This document shows, one piece after another, positions 10,377-22,600 of a stretch of DNA of 64,000 bases. The notes under the pieces are model-generated. The model was not told the DNA's origin, made no database searches, and was given only the letters and a program-made list of their open reading frames with translations. The stretch lies in NCBI GenBank assembly GCA_019916065.1, contig CM034233.1, positions 54,181,947 through 54,245,946 of the forward strand, given 5' to 3'. Position numbers and translations under genes: made by a program. Source of the DNA: Vitellaria paradoxa (lineage: Eukaryota > Streptophyta > Magnoliopsida > Ericales > Sapotaceae). The first letter of the stretch is position 1. Each line of letters starts with the position of its first letter.

Positions 10377-11266
10377 TGTAAATTTCGCTAATATACTAAT
10401 AAGGATCTCCAAACAATCAATTATACACACAAGAATGAAGAAGGCAGGATAGAAAGAACAAGGAAACCCACAAAGGGAAACCTCAAACAAAACTCTCACT
10501 AATAAACAAAACATTGGTTACAAACTCAAACTCTCTATAGATCGACTCCTCGACACTATACTCTCGTTGACGTTTGCTTGACTCCTCGATGCACCAACTA
10601 CTCTAGCGAAAGCCCTTCGACTCCTCGAAGGCACACTGCTGACTCCTCAGTAGCTTTTGCTAAATCCTTAGCGTGTAGAATCCACAACGCTCACAAAACT
10701 CATACCCGAACTCCTTCAGATTGAACACGAAACATGATGGCTAAGTGATGAAAAGAATAATTGAACTTTTAAGCTCCCATTCACATGTGTATTCTCTTTC
10801 TTTCTGTGTGTGTCTTCTTTCTCTTTCTCCGTGTTATTGACCTTGAAGATGTCAGGAGATATTTATAAATAACCAGAGGCGGCTGGGCTCGAAACAAGCA
10901 AAACAGGCTGAAATAGCACAGCTCACGAGAAGGGCGCACCCGCGGTCTTCCCACGACCTTCCTACGGCCATCCCGCAAATCAGTGCGATCTTCCCGCGAA
11001 TCAGTGCGGTATTCCCACACAGCTTAATCTCTAATTTCAGCTCTCAAGACTTTCCAGCGAGTACCAATGACCTTCTTGCGGTCTTCCTACGTAATTCAAC
11101 TCCGAACCTCTTCAGAACTTCCAATTGTTATGGAAACTTGATTTTCTGAGGCATTTTCAAATTCTAATTGACTTAGGACTCTAGTGTCTTAGCCTACACT
11201 AAGTCTAAAGTACATACAATTCTATTTTGATCATGGATTTGTCAATTTATAATTTTAGCCTTAACA
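10377..11266 (-). repeat. 3' LTR of gag-only element
   Basis: An 890-bp repeat, colinear with 14542-15414, with scattered substitutions by eye (three in the first 30 bases, fewer later). It begins TGTAAATTTCG and ends CCTTAACA. Both LTRs share a segment built on GACTCCTC-type phrases. Confidence 0.9.
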
Positions 11267-11592
11267 ATCTCCCCCTTTGGCAATTTCATGTCAAAACTCA
11301 AAAAATGAAATTACAAATGAAAATCAATCTACACTAAGGCCTCAGTAAATTGGTCATCCATTCCATCAACACGTTCCAACTGATAACCTGTATGGCTACA
11401 CACTTAAACAAAATGATCAAGGCATCATGTGGAATAAATAAAAAATTAAACATTAAATAAAACCATAACAAAAAAAATAAATGACACAAAATATTCGCCC
11501 CCCTTAAGTATCAAAAAAAATAATCATTCTCCCCCTTAATTAACTACCTGCTTTTCAAACATTCTCCCCCTTAATTATATATCTCCCCCTTT
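11267..11592 (-). other. Array of polypurine tracts
   Basis: The minus strand reads CCAAAGGGGGAGATTG next to the 3' LTR (11267-11280). Further AAGGGGG(G/A)-type tracts follow at about 11494-11506, 11527-11540, 11562-11575 and 11579-11592. One tract is enough for priming. A series of them upstream of the 3' LTR is a known signature of Sireviruses. Confidence 0.7.
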
Positions 11593-12531
11593 TTGACATG
11601 AATTGACAAACATGAACGTACAAAGGGTAATCTTGATCAAATCATTCCAAGTTCTATTTTCCCATTCACAAAACTAAACACAGTTTCAAATTTTTGACCA
11701 TACATAAATAGTAACAAATAAGAATTCCAAGAATCACCCTACTATTTATGTCTGAGTTGTTCACACATGTCATACCAATGGTCAAATGCCTGTGCAGTGT
11801 GTGAAATGAAGTTTAAGTGCAACATGATTAATACTTTTCACATACTCGCATGAATTTTAAAATTGCTCCTTTTGGACATTGAATTGAATTGAGTAAGATA
11901 TGTAGTGTTAGCTCTTTTATTAGTTTCTCCTCAATTCATTGTTTTCAATTAAACACCAATATTTCAATTTTCATCCGCCAAAATTTTTTTCAGTTTTACT
12001 TGTCGACTTTCACACGCTTATGAGTAGGTAGCCTTCTTCTTGTATCATCAAACCCAGAGGGTGGTTATTTTGATAACCTACACGTCAACAGGTTAGCTTT
12101 CACTCTATCCCATATGGTAGCCCTTTCCAAGTGATTTTTTTTATGTAAGCTCAAGAGCAACCAATAGTCCAAAAAGGAGAATTTATTAAACCAATTGAGT
12201 GGTGGAAAATATTTCTCATGATGTACTAAACTTCGTGTAATTACAATTGGCATACCACTACCATGACAAGGAACAACAAAACATAGGATTCAAGTTCATC
12301 AAGTAATTCAAATTTGTGACCACTATGTAAATAAAAAATTGTAATCCTGTGATTTTGAAGTGTGTATGAGGTAATAAAACATGCAAGAAGATCACAAAGA
12401 ATAACATTGCACGAAAAAAATTAATTATCTAAAAAAATATCTATTCTTTATGATTTCATAGAACTAAGGAAAAATAAACAATGACGCACAGCGTAGTTCA
12501 TGAAAGAAAATTTGACTCTACGCATCAAGGC
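11593..12531. other. Non-coding interior of gag-only element
   Basis: This is where pol would be expected in a full-length copia element. I see no protease, integrase or RT motif on either strand. The stretch is AT-rich, with short open segments only. Confidence 0.55.
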
Positions 12532-14299
12532 TCACCCTTCAACACTCTTAGAGGTGTGGGAGACATATAAATCACTCTTTCTAACCCAAACAGTTCTTAT
12601 TCTTGAAAAAGCATTTTGAGTCTTGGGAATGTTGGGTTTTGGACCAATGGGTTTTGAAAATTTTTTCTTTTTATCTTTCCTCATTGGCCAAGTCACATAA
12701 CGTCTAGGATCAAGATATGAATTTTGAAACCTTAATGCATTAAACCTATTTGACACTTGAAAATTAGATCTCAAAGAATTCCTAGTGTCAACATAGGATA
12801 GGGAAAGCCCAAATAATTTGTGACAGTGTGGTTCGTGTGTCCAGGTATATCACAATGAAAACATATAGGAACAAACTTACGTTTAGAGGGCATACCTTTG
12901 GGCTTCTAAAAATAAGCTCTAGACTGATTACCTTTCTTAGGTTGGGGACCTTTGACTATTTGTGGAGCAGTTGTCTTTGAGGAACTAGGGGTAGCTTTAG
13001 CTTTAAGATTGTCTACTAACGTGCCAATGTAGCCAAGTCCTCTTTTGTCACGTGGGCTCCTTTGCATTCCAAGTATGACATCAAGTTGTGACGATGCAGT
13101 ATTCATCTTGAGTTGCATGGATTGCAGCTTGCCATGTGCCTGTTTCACATCTTTTTCTTTTTGTTCCAACTTGCCCTTAAGTGCTGTTATCAACTCCTCT
13201 TGAGTTTTCTTATTTGCTTCAAAACCTTCACATTTGGCTTGTAGTTCTTCTAGAGCAATTTTTATACTATCTCTCTCCCTCTTTAACATCTTGTTCTTCA
13301 CCGTCAACTTTTTGTTTTGCTTGTACAGCTTTCGATGGTCTTGGTACAGCTGTTCGTACGCCTCTTTAACATCTACTTCCTCATCTGAATCTTCTTCAAC
13401 TTCACTTTCAGAGGATTCTTCTTTCTTGCTCATAGAAGATGATGACTCCGCTGAATTAGAAGGGGCACTTGTTCTAACCATGAAAGCAGTATAATTCTCT
13501 GAAAAATCGTCTGAAGAAGAGGAGGTACTCGACTAATCATCTGAATCATCGAGTGTTGCATTGAGAACCTTCTTCTTACCCTTTTTGTTCCCACAGTATT
13601 GGGCTATGTGACCATAACCTTGTCATTCATAGCACTTCGCGCCTTAGACTTGTTCTCTTTCTTTTTCTCCAAAGGTTTCTCTCCTTTGACTTTCTCATTC
13701 TTTTTCAACTTTCCTTGCTTGCTATATTTCTTTTTGAAGAATTTCTAAGTTTCTTAGCATAGATAGCAATTTCTTTAGGAAAGGGGATTGACTCATCATT
13801 ACTAGAGGAAGACTCGTCTTCCTTCACCATTTTTAGGGCAACTCCTCTAGACTTTGGTTTGATCATGTTGGCTTCATAAGTTTGTAGGGAGCCAACCAAG
13901 TCTTCCACCCTCATTGAATCAACATCCCTAGCCTCTTCAATAGCTATAACTTTGGCTTGAAAAGACAAGTAGGGATCGGACAATCTTTTGATTAGGAATT
14001 GGTTCTCCAAAGTTGAAACTAGTGTTGGCAATATCACTGAGCTTTGGATAAAAATAATCAAAGGGTTCGTCTTCAGCCATCTTCAAACTTTCAAACTCTG
14101 AGGTTATTTTTTGTAGCTTAGACTTCTTAACAGTAGAATTCCCTTCATGCATCAACTCTAGAATCTTCCAAGCCTCCTTCACAATCTCACAACTAGAAAT
14201 TCTTCTAAATTCATCGATGGAGACTGCGTAGAAAATAGAACTTAGGGCCTTGTAGTTCCACTCTGCCTTCTCTTGCTCAGCCCTTGTCCACAAATCCAT
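12532..14299 (-). pseudogene. Sirevirus-like gag (broken)
   Basis: Minus-strand copia gag in several pieces. 14299-13937 reads a UBN2-type capsid region (DLWTRAEQEKAEWN, IVKEAWKILELMHEG, KLQKITSEFESLKMAEDEPF). A frame change leads to 14061-13705, with VEDLVGSLQTYE. A CCHC zinc knuckle near 13600 reads KCYE, then a TGA in place of the second Cys, then QGYGHIAQYC. 13481-12906 is an acidic serine-rich start followed by a long coiled coil (YEQLYQDHRKLYKQNKKL onward) and RDKRGLGYIG. A second, imperfect knuckle near 12850 reads CFHCDIPGHTNHT and lacks its last Cys. 12774-12532 ends with TVWVRKSDLYVS. The coiled coil and two knuckles are as in Sirevirus Gag. Confidence 0.8.
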
Positions 14300-14525
14300 A
14301 GGCTTGTCAACTGTTTCAATATTAACAGAGTGAGTTGGTTTTACCCAACTTTTTTAAATGGCCAACCAACCATTGATGTTCAATGAGATCAAGTGCGCTC
14401 TCATTCAAACCTTCCAATACGCGTAATTGGTACCATCAAACCACGAAGGTCTCGTGCTCGAACCGCCTTCTCTAGGAGGATCCATCAGAAAATAACAAGA
14501 TCACGTTTTGTTCTCAAAAACGTAC

Positions 14526-14541
14526 CTGCTCTGATACCAAT
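14526..14541 (-). other. tRNA-iMet primer binding site
   Basis: The minus strand reads TTGGTATCAGAGCAGG directly after the end of the right LTR, the standard initiator-tRNA PBS of Ty1/copia elements. It shows that 14542-15414 is the 5' LTR and that the element reads leftward. Confidence 0.9.
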
Positions 14542-15414
14542 TGTAAATTTTGCTAATATGCTGATAAGGATCTCCAAACAATCAATTATACACACAAGAA
14601 TGAAGAAGGCAGGATAGAAAGAACAAGGAAACCCACAAAGGGAAACCTCAAACAAAACTTTCACTAATAAACAAAACGTTGGTTACAAACTCAAACTCTC
14701 TATAGATCGACTCCTCTACTCTATACTCTCGTTGATGTTTGCTCGACTCCTCGATGCACCAACTCTTCTAGTGAGAGCCCTTCGACTCCTCGAAGGCACA
14801 CTACTGACTTCTCAGTAGCCTTTGCTGAATCCTCAGTGTGCGGAATCCACAACGCTCACAAACCTCAAACCCAAACTCCTTCGGATTGAACACGAAATAT
14901 GATGGCTAAGTGATGAAGAGAATAATTGAACTTTTAAGCTCCCATTCACATGTGTATTCTCTCTCTTTCTGTGTGTGTCTTCTTCCTCTTTCTCCTTGTT
15001 ATTGACCTTGAAGATGTCAGGAGAAATTTATAGACAACCAGAGGCGATTGGGCTCGAAACAAGCAAAACAGGCTGAAATAGCACACCTCGCGGGAAGGAA
15101 GGGCGCACCTGCGGTCTTCCCATGACCTTCCCGCGGCCATCCCGCGAATCAGTGCGGTCTTCCCGCATGACTTAATATCCAATTTCAACTCTCGGGACTT
15201 TCCAGTGAGTACCAACGGCCTTCCTGTAGTCTTCATTCGTAATTCAACTCCGAACCTCTTCAGGACTTCCAGCCGTTATGGAAACTTGATTTTCTAAGGC
15301 ATTTTCGAATTCAAATCGACTTAGGACTCTAATGCCTTAGCCTACACTAAGTATAAAGTATATACAATTCTATTTTGATCATGGATTTGCCAATTTACAA
15401 TTTTAGCCTTAACA
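14542..15414 (-). repeat. 5' LTR of gag-only element
   Basis: An 873-bp copy of 10377-11266, differing by substitutions and small indels. It begins TGTAAATTTTG and ends CCTTAACA, followed by a poly-A-like run from 15416. Confidence 0.9.
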
Positions 15415-18400
15415 GAAAAAAAAAAAGAAGAGCAAGGACTTTTTTTTAAGTTTAATGGAAAATGTAAGGAGAAATTTGGAAGCCACTTCAACATAATTCC
15501 AATTGAAAGAGATGGAATTGATGGCTTTATAACTTTTGGTTTGGCAAGCCCAAACTTTTTCTCATTTTTCATCAAATTTTAATTTTTTCAACCTTCATCC
15601 AATTTTTTCTACTAAAATCTGTTAAAAATATTTTTCAACTTTTATCAAATTTTTTATATTTTTACTAACTTTTTTCAACTTTTTTTTGACTTTTCTTTAA
15701 CTTTTATAAATTTTCACCAAAAACACAATTTTTATTAAAAAGTGACGTGTCAATACCAAAATAAAAGTTGCAAAAAAATTTACTTTTTTATTTACTAAGT
15801 ACCCCTTTATATTTGAATGTGCTTATATGAAAATATCTTAAACTTTAATCGATGTAATAAATTAATAAAATAATTTATTTAAAATTGATTTAGAGTGTGT
15901 CAATTTTAAACTAACGTGCTCTTATTTTTCTCATTAATTTCAAGACATGTTGAATATTATTAATGTAGTGTTTGGTTTACTAACAGATATAAAAAAATTC
16001 TAACTTTTACCGATATTTTTCAACTTCCTTTACTCAGATTTTACTGTATATCACTTTTATACTCACTTTTTATTTATTTTAGTCATTCAACCACCACCTA
16101 AATCATATATATATATATATACACACACATATGTAGATATTTGTGTGCGTTTTTGTGCTCTAATCATAATGTAAAGTAAGCTGAATCGAGCCACAGAATT
16201 CCATCCAAGAATTTATTGCAATAATTCATTTTTTTGGGATCAGACAACGAATAGATCATTGCTCCATTGTAGTATGTACAAAAAAATTATATAAATACTC
16301 AGTGGACTTATGAACTGTCAAAAATTAACGTTAAAATGGGATTCCCTGTGTATAAGTAGGAGGATTGATTTTTTTTTCTTTTTTTTTTTTGGGGGTCAAA
16401 TTCAATATATAAAAAAAAAAAAAGAAGGAAGAAGAAAAAAGTCGATGCCGGAACCGGTCGGAAACTTTCCTTTGAAGTTTTGGGCTCTCTTCGTTAAAGT
16501 TTGTTGATTGAAGTGTGACCGGTCGGCAGAAAAATGGCAAAAATCCAATTTTTAATTAATTAATTTACACGAAACAATATGTAAAGGCCAGTATACGATA
16601 TGTGTAATATTAATTTTGTGAACCACTTGATGTTCTTGATATTTATATATGTATCTTTTTAACTCCATATATATATATTAATATCTGGATTAAAAGTAAA
16701 AGGGTCCCTCTTGTCGAAACCTTGATTTGGACTCCATTGACTATAAGACTGCAACAATACCCAAAATTCAAATGAGTTAATTAATAGTTCGGAAAGTAAT
16801 CGTGGCAATGCTCTTGATATATGGGGAGCTCATCAACGTTTGGGCTTAGTAACCATGATTTTTATTCTTTATCTTTTATTTATTTTTTTATTTTTTTGCT
16901 TAAAAGAAAGATGTGGCAATCTTTTTATTTTATATGATTTTGTTTTACTAAAGTTTGATTTTCTTTCTTTTTTTTATTTTTGTTTGGTGTCCTTTTAAGT
17001 ATGTTTTTTTTTTTTTGGTAATTAAAAAAAATATTATTCAGTCGTAAGTAATTTTTCTATTTTTAAAGTTTTTTCATAATATTTTTAAAAATATAAACAG
17101 CATGCGTAAAAGATATAAAGAATAAAATATTTAAATTTTATTAAACAATAATATAATATGAAAAGGAGTATAAAATAAATTAATTTTTTTTAAATTACCA
17201 AACATGGCCTTGTTTGTAGACAAACAAGGGTGGATCAAATAAGCCTATCTTTTTCCCCAAAAACAAAATAATAAATAAGCCCATTAATCATGTAACTTTC
17301 AAAGCATAAGACCACGTTTGTTTGCATTCATGATATGGGAATAATTATTCATTTCATTTGATAAAATAAGGACAAGAACTTGTACTTTAGATCTTTCAAG
17401 AACTTTAGCTAAGGACAGTGAAATGGCCAATTGGATACATCCATAATTGAGGATGAAGATTTTTCTTTTTTCTTTCTTTTTTCTTGTGTGTGCGTTTGAA
17501 GTATAAATTAAAAAAAAAAATCACTAATTTTTTTTTTATTTTTTTCAATTTTTTCAAAATTTTCAAAGCCAAAAAATCTTCGAGTTTCTCTAACTTTTAC
17601 TAAATCTCTTAAATTTTCTTTAATTTTTTTCTAATTTTCTTTAACTTTTTTACACTTCTCAAGAAATATACTAAACACCAAATAATTCAAAATTTAATAA
17701 CTCTTTAATTCTTTTAGCAAAATTTAAAACTCCAAATAGGACTAAATAAGCATCCATATATAGCGCATGGTAGCCAATGAAATGGCACAAGTAAAGGTGC
17801 CGTATGATTTGTTTAAAATGGAAGGAAAATGGCACTAATAAATGCTTGCCAAAGAAATCATTGAAATGGCAGAAATAAACTGATAAAAAAAATTATGAAA
17901 AATTTGGCATGATTTCCTATTCATAAAGTGCCGAGTATGTAATTGAGGTCACCACCATAGATTCTAGTTTTCGCTTTCTTTCTCAATTAAAGCTAGTGCA
18001 TAATTTTTGCACTTGATTAAAATCTCTATCTTAATTACTTACTAATGAAATAATAAGTGCTTGTGGATTGTTGAATTATTTTCAAAAGTTTAGATTTTAT
18101 TTCTTTCCTTTGTCAATAAAAAAGAAATTAGTTAATCTATTTTATAAGAAACATATTATATTGTTCACTACTCATGAATAAGAAAGTGTAACAATCTAAT
18201 TAATCAACAGTGATAATCAAATAATCAAGTACAAACTATATTGTATAATTCACAACCTAAAATAAGTTATATCGAATGTTAAAAGAACTGAGAGACATTA
18301 TCTTCTATATCTTTTATTCAACAAATTCCCCATTGCATCTAGCTGGAATAAGAGGTTAAATGGTAATGGATGAGGCCAAAATTACAAGAACACCAAAATT

Positions 18401-18679
18401 GCCCATGGTTTATTAAGAAGAAACAGAAATAAACAACTCGTACTATTACTACTCAAGGATACACCTCAATTTCAACGCCCATTTTTCTACGAAGGATTAA
18501 GTCTCGTTGGAATCATATCGAATATGAATATAAACATCTGATACAAAGTATCTACTCAAAGATCGAAAGAAAATAAATAACAAAATATAGTTTGAGCATA
18601 ATAACAACAAACAATTGATCTCGACCCAGTGACCACCTACATCTCATACTTAGCACGTACAACAAAATCTGTGCGGAAA
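15415..18679. other. AT-rich intergenic DNA with poly-T/poly-A tracts
   Basis: No gene is supported. The stretch has T-rich runs (15560-15760, 16980-17020, 17460-17660), an AT/AC microsatellite near 16107-16130, and a TTTTTTCTTTTTTTTTTTGGGGG transition near 16370-16395. A TGTTTGGT phrase at 16981 and ACCAAACA at 17197 could be ends of a decayed MITE. A near-perfect short palindrome lies at 17208-17229. The open stretches over homopolymers are low-complexity artefacts. Confidence 0.5.
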
Positions 18680-19210
18680 TTAAATATTACGTATATACCT
18701 CTTCATTTATCTACCTAAGCCATGTGAAACAGAAGGCATTGTTTATCTACTTCACTCCCTGTTTCATTCTTACAAAGGCAAAGTCTTTCGTCAACAAATC
18801 CCTCACAATCCCTACCAATCCTTCCCCTAACAGGACGCGTGTTCTCACGTGGCCCTACATTTCTAGTTAGGTACTGACTCTGATACCATTTATAATGACC
18901 CGCATCTCCACAGTATAATATTGTCCACTTTAGATTTAGTTAGATGCAAGGGAGTACTTCTCAGGGGTCATCTATTTGGTACTACTCCAGCTCAAGCACA
19001 CTTAACCTTGGAGTTCTAACAGAATTCAATGCCCTCACGATTTTAAAACATATTGTATTTTGTAGATGTTGAATATTATATGTATGCTACTTTATTCATC
19101 TATCCAAGTAATGTGAGATTGAAGGCATTACTTCTTTACTTCAACTTCTGCCTCACTCTCTGTAGGTAGAGTTTCTCAAAAGAAAGTTCCTCATAGTCCC
19201 TGACATAGAA
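18680..19210 (-). mobile_element. TRIM-like LTR remnant
   Basis: Two related segments, about 18680-18815 and 19068-19205, share ordered blocks (CTACCTAAGCCATGTGA versus CTATCCAAGTAATGTGA, then GAAGGCATT, then a cytosine-rich tail). Between them the minus strand carries ATGGTATCAGAGTCAGTACC at 18868-18887, a tRNA-iMet PBS, followed rightward on the plus strand by TAATGACCCGCATCTCC. The short interior (about 70 bp) fits a terminal-repeat retrotransposon in miniature on the minus strand, with the left LTR partly lost. Confidence 0.5.
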
Positions 19211-19274
19211 TGTTCCTATCGTGCATCATATTGTTCTCTTCATATCAGGTATTCCAACATCAATATATCATTTC

Positions 19275-20662
19275 TAGAATTTTTTTTTTCGTTGTGCTGA
19301 TATTATATTCAAATTTTAGATAAATACTGATGATTTTTTAGTATTTTAAAAAATACTATTAGCTCAAAGAATGCTTTTAAATAAACTTTTTTAGTTGAGA
19401 AAGCACTATTTGAAAGAGTGCTTTAAAAAAAAAAAAAATGCCATTTCAAAAGGTATTTTTATAAGCATCTTTTCAAAGAATACTTTTAACCTACCTATAA
19501 TTTTTAAATATAGAGAGCATGTTATATTCAAATACGTATATCCTCTATTATATGCAAATGTGATTAGCTATACACATAGAATGCATAGGATTTGTTTCCT
19601 TTTTTTATTGGCCCCAATTTTTTTTAATTTTGAAATTGTAGAGTTAATTGTTGAAATTATTGGGTTAAAATGGTTGGGTTAAACTATTTTTTACCCTAGA
19701 AAGAAAATTTCTTGGGTTAAAATTATTTTTTTCCTTTTTTACAAATTGCTGGGTTTTTTCTTTTCTTTTTTTTTTTACCTTTTTTTTTTTTTTTGGCAAA
19801 TTGTCCTATGGCCTTTGAGAATTTCTAGAACAGCTCCCTCTAACTCAAGGTAAAACTCTATAATTTATAGTTTTAAAGTTAATTTCAAAATATAAAATTA
19901 GAACAATGTGAGCCTCAATTAGTTGTTAATTATTTATTTTAATTTTTTCTGACAAAATTCAAATATTTCTTTGGTATAAATTTTTCTCAAGTGAATTTTT
20001 GCATATTATTTAACATGTAATTTTCAATTTTTTAATAGATTATCCTCTAATTTTTGTATATTATTTAAAATTAAAATAATGTGGGCCTCAATTAGTCTTT
20101 TTTGGCTCATTTTTTAATTTATAAATTAAGTGAATTAAGTTCTGATTTTGTTATTTAGAATTTTTTCTAATGAATTATTTTCTATAATTGTTCTTTTTGA
20201 AAGTATATATTCTATGATAAATGTAAGTGGATGAATATATTGTGTATGATTGTTTTTCAAAATTTTTGGTATTTTCCCAAATTTAATTTTTTATTTCTAT
20301 TTTCTATGTAAATATTTATTAATCAATATATTAATACTATAATATTTTAATGAAATTTATGTGAGCAAAAGCAAAATTTTTAAATCTTTTATTCTCATTA
20401 AATGCAACAAAATAAATTTAATATTTAATTTGTAACAATCGAGTAAACATTATAATTATGTTAAAAGTATTCTTTGAAAGAGTACTTTTAAAAAACACAA
20501 GCATTTTTAAAAGAATGCTCTTTGAAATGACGTTTTCTAAAAGTACTCTTTGAAAGAGTGTTTTGCTTAATTTCTAAGCTAACAATATTTTTTAAAATAC
20601 TAGAAAATCATCAGTGTTTAGCCAAAATTTGAATGTAATATTAGCACAACCAAAAAAAATTC
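19275..20662. mobile_element. Long-TIR foldback (MULE- or hAT-like) non-autonomous transposon
   Basis: The two ends are inverted copies over about 200 bp: 19277-19490 and 20458-20662. Shared blocks include GTTGTGCTGATATTA, ACTGATGATTTT, TAGTATTTTAAAAAATA and palindromic CTTTGAAAGAGTGCTTT units. The 8-mer ATCATTTC flanks both sides (19267-19274 and 20663-20670) as a target duplication. The 1-kb interior is AT-rich and encodes nothing. Long TIRs suggest Mutator-like (9-bp TSD, here with one mismatch); an exact 8-bp TSD would also fit hAT. Confidence 0.75.
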
Positions 20663-22600
20663 ATCATTTCCATAATCATTATCATATCATATGCCACACA
20701 CACACAGAGGGTAGATACTCTGTAAAACTGAGCCATGGCTACAACATTATCCTCAAACACACCTTCATTTGGTATCTACATCATCTCATAAATCATTTGC
20801 CCACCAGATGCAATAACCAATGAATCATGACCCCTTAGGCATCGGTGTTGGTGTCTTTTCAGGGGTCACAAACTCACTGGATGTGATAACTAAATCAGCT
20901 TCATTTCGTGAAACTCAAGCCTACTAGATACAATAACCAAATAAACATCGTTATGTAGGTTACTAACCAGCTAGAATGATAACCAAATCATTGTGTAAGT
21001 TTAGGAGCTTTTAACTCATTGGTACATACACCCCCTATTTCATAGTACATCTCAACCATAAAATCAATACCAAACCAATCTCAATATCCATAACTAATTC
21101 CAATTCCATCTCAATATCATCATAATTCTTTTATTAGCAACACATGTTATCCAATATCATCATGTCATAAACATAAACTCATTACAGTGCAATAATAAAT
21201 TAATTACGATTTATTTATTAAAACATTTCAAATTAAGAAAAAGAGATCCCTGGCATGCGCACACAAGACCAAGTCTCATGTGCATAGGAGGTAAAACTAG
21301 TAAGCTGTGCACAATAAATTAAGGTGGGTGTGCATGGGATGTAATGGTCAAGCGTGTATGCACGTGATGCTATGCCTCGTGTGTTCCTACACACTAAAAC
21401 TAGGTTTCTTGTGCTTGAAAGCTACATACATTGCATACTCACAAGAGCTCCATTTTCGTGCAAACAGGATGCCAATATCAGGGTCATTCACACGATCTTG
21501 TGCATTGCTGTGCATGACAAAAGACTTTAGATTGCATGTCAGCCTGCTTTATTTTGGCCCCCCTACTTCCAATGTTCGATTTTATTATTTTATGAGTAAT
21601 TAGATCACCATAACTATCTATTTTTAGTCCATATGAGTGTTAGGGGTATATTAACTCATCAATTTCCCATTCAATCATGGATTTATAAAATACCAAGTTC
21701 ACTATATTCATCATCTTCCTTAACGAACCAAACACACACACACATGTATAGATACATATATCAACTTGTCACATGTTCATATTTCATGCTATATATCACT
21801 ATCATTATTGTTGTATACATCAACATAACATTAATACAATCTAAAACCAAAGTTCCTTACCTTGAGTTGTTCGGTTGAAGAAGAAAACTAAACGTACAGA
21901 TGAATGCCAAAAATGCATGGATGAATGCCAAAAGTGCTAAAACTCTGAAATGATCACCAAATACCACCACCAAAGCTTCTAACACCAAACCAAAACTCAA
22001 ATCTTACTATCCTCAATACTAATTTCACTATGGAATTAAAAGGACTCAATTAGTAAAGAACGCACACTTATTCCCTAAACGTAGACTTTTTCTCTCGGCT
22101 TTGAAAAATCAGCCTGATTACACCCACCCACGTATATATATAAACTATCTATTACTTAACCATGAAAGAAATGAGAAGAAAAGGGGTGATGACATAGGTG
22201 GGTGACAACTAAGGGGTAGCTAACTAGTTTGGGTAGAAACATTTAAACGAAAATAGACTTTAGTTGAAAAGCTAAAAAAGCAAGTAACTTGTAATTAATT
22301 AGAGACTAAATAGGGCTTATGCACGAGAAAGAGACTGGCATGCGCTCACGGATACTCAAACAAAGCTGTGCACATGAGAAAAGACTCGTCGTGTGCACTC
22401 TGATGCCGTGCACACGAGAAATCCAATGGGGTGTGCATGACCTACAATATGACCAATACTGACTTTCCAAACTGATTCAACTTATGCACTAATTAATCAC
22501 ATCAAAATAAAATAATAAGCTAAAAACTTAGTACATTATGAATAAAGTAATACATATAAGAGTACAAGTGTTCACATGGCCCACCTTCTAAATGCAAGTT
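20663..22600 (-). repeat. LTR-like non-coding block with GTGCAC motifs
   Basis: No ORF with recognisable homology. Two clusters of GTGCACACGA/TGTGCATG-type phrases occur at 21240-21520 and 22320-22440. Between them a TATATATATA run at 22133-22142 would serve as a TATA box for leftward transcription. A segment near 20830-20860 (CCCCTTAGGCATCGGTGT) resembles blocks in long chromovirus LTRs. I infer a decayed LTR on the minus strand, but its termini were not found. Confidence 0.3.

Larger units (their letters stand above)
10377..15414 (-). mobile_element. Gag-only Sirevirus-like Ty1/copia derivative (TR-GAG type)
   Basis: A 5.0-kb element with both LTRs (10377-11266 and 14542-15414), each starting TG and ending CA. 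A tRNA-iMet PBS lies inside the right LTR and a polypurine tract inside the left LTR. The 3.3-kb interior codes on the minus strand for gag only; no protease, integrase or RT is seen. Flanks are GGAAA (left) and GAAAA (right), a 4-of-5 match that may be a decayed target duplication. The coiled-coil gag with RDKRGLGYIG and the multiple polypurine tracts point to the Sirevirus lineage. It would need pol in trans. Confidence 0.82.

Noticed and set aside
13181..13494. Plus-strand open stretches inside the gag of the gag-only element
   Set aside because: They are shadows of the minus-strand coiled-coil gag.
16310..16540. Overlapping open stretches over poly-F and poly-K runs
   Set aside because: They are produced by the T and A homopolymers at 16370-16440 and have no recognisable domain.
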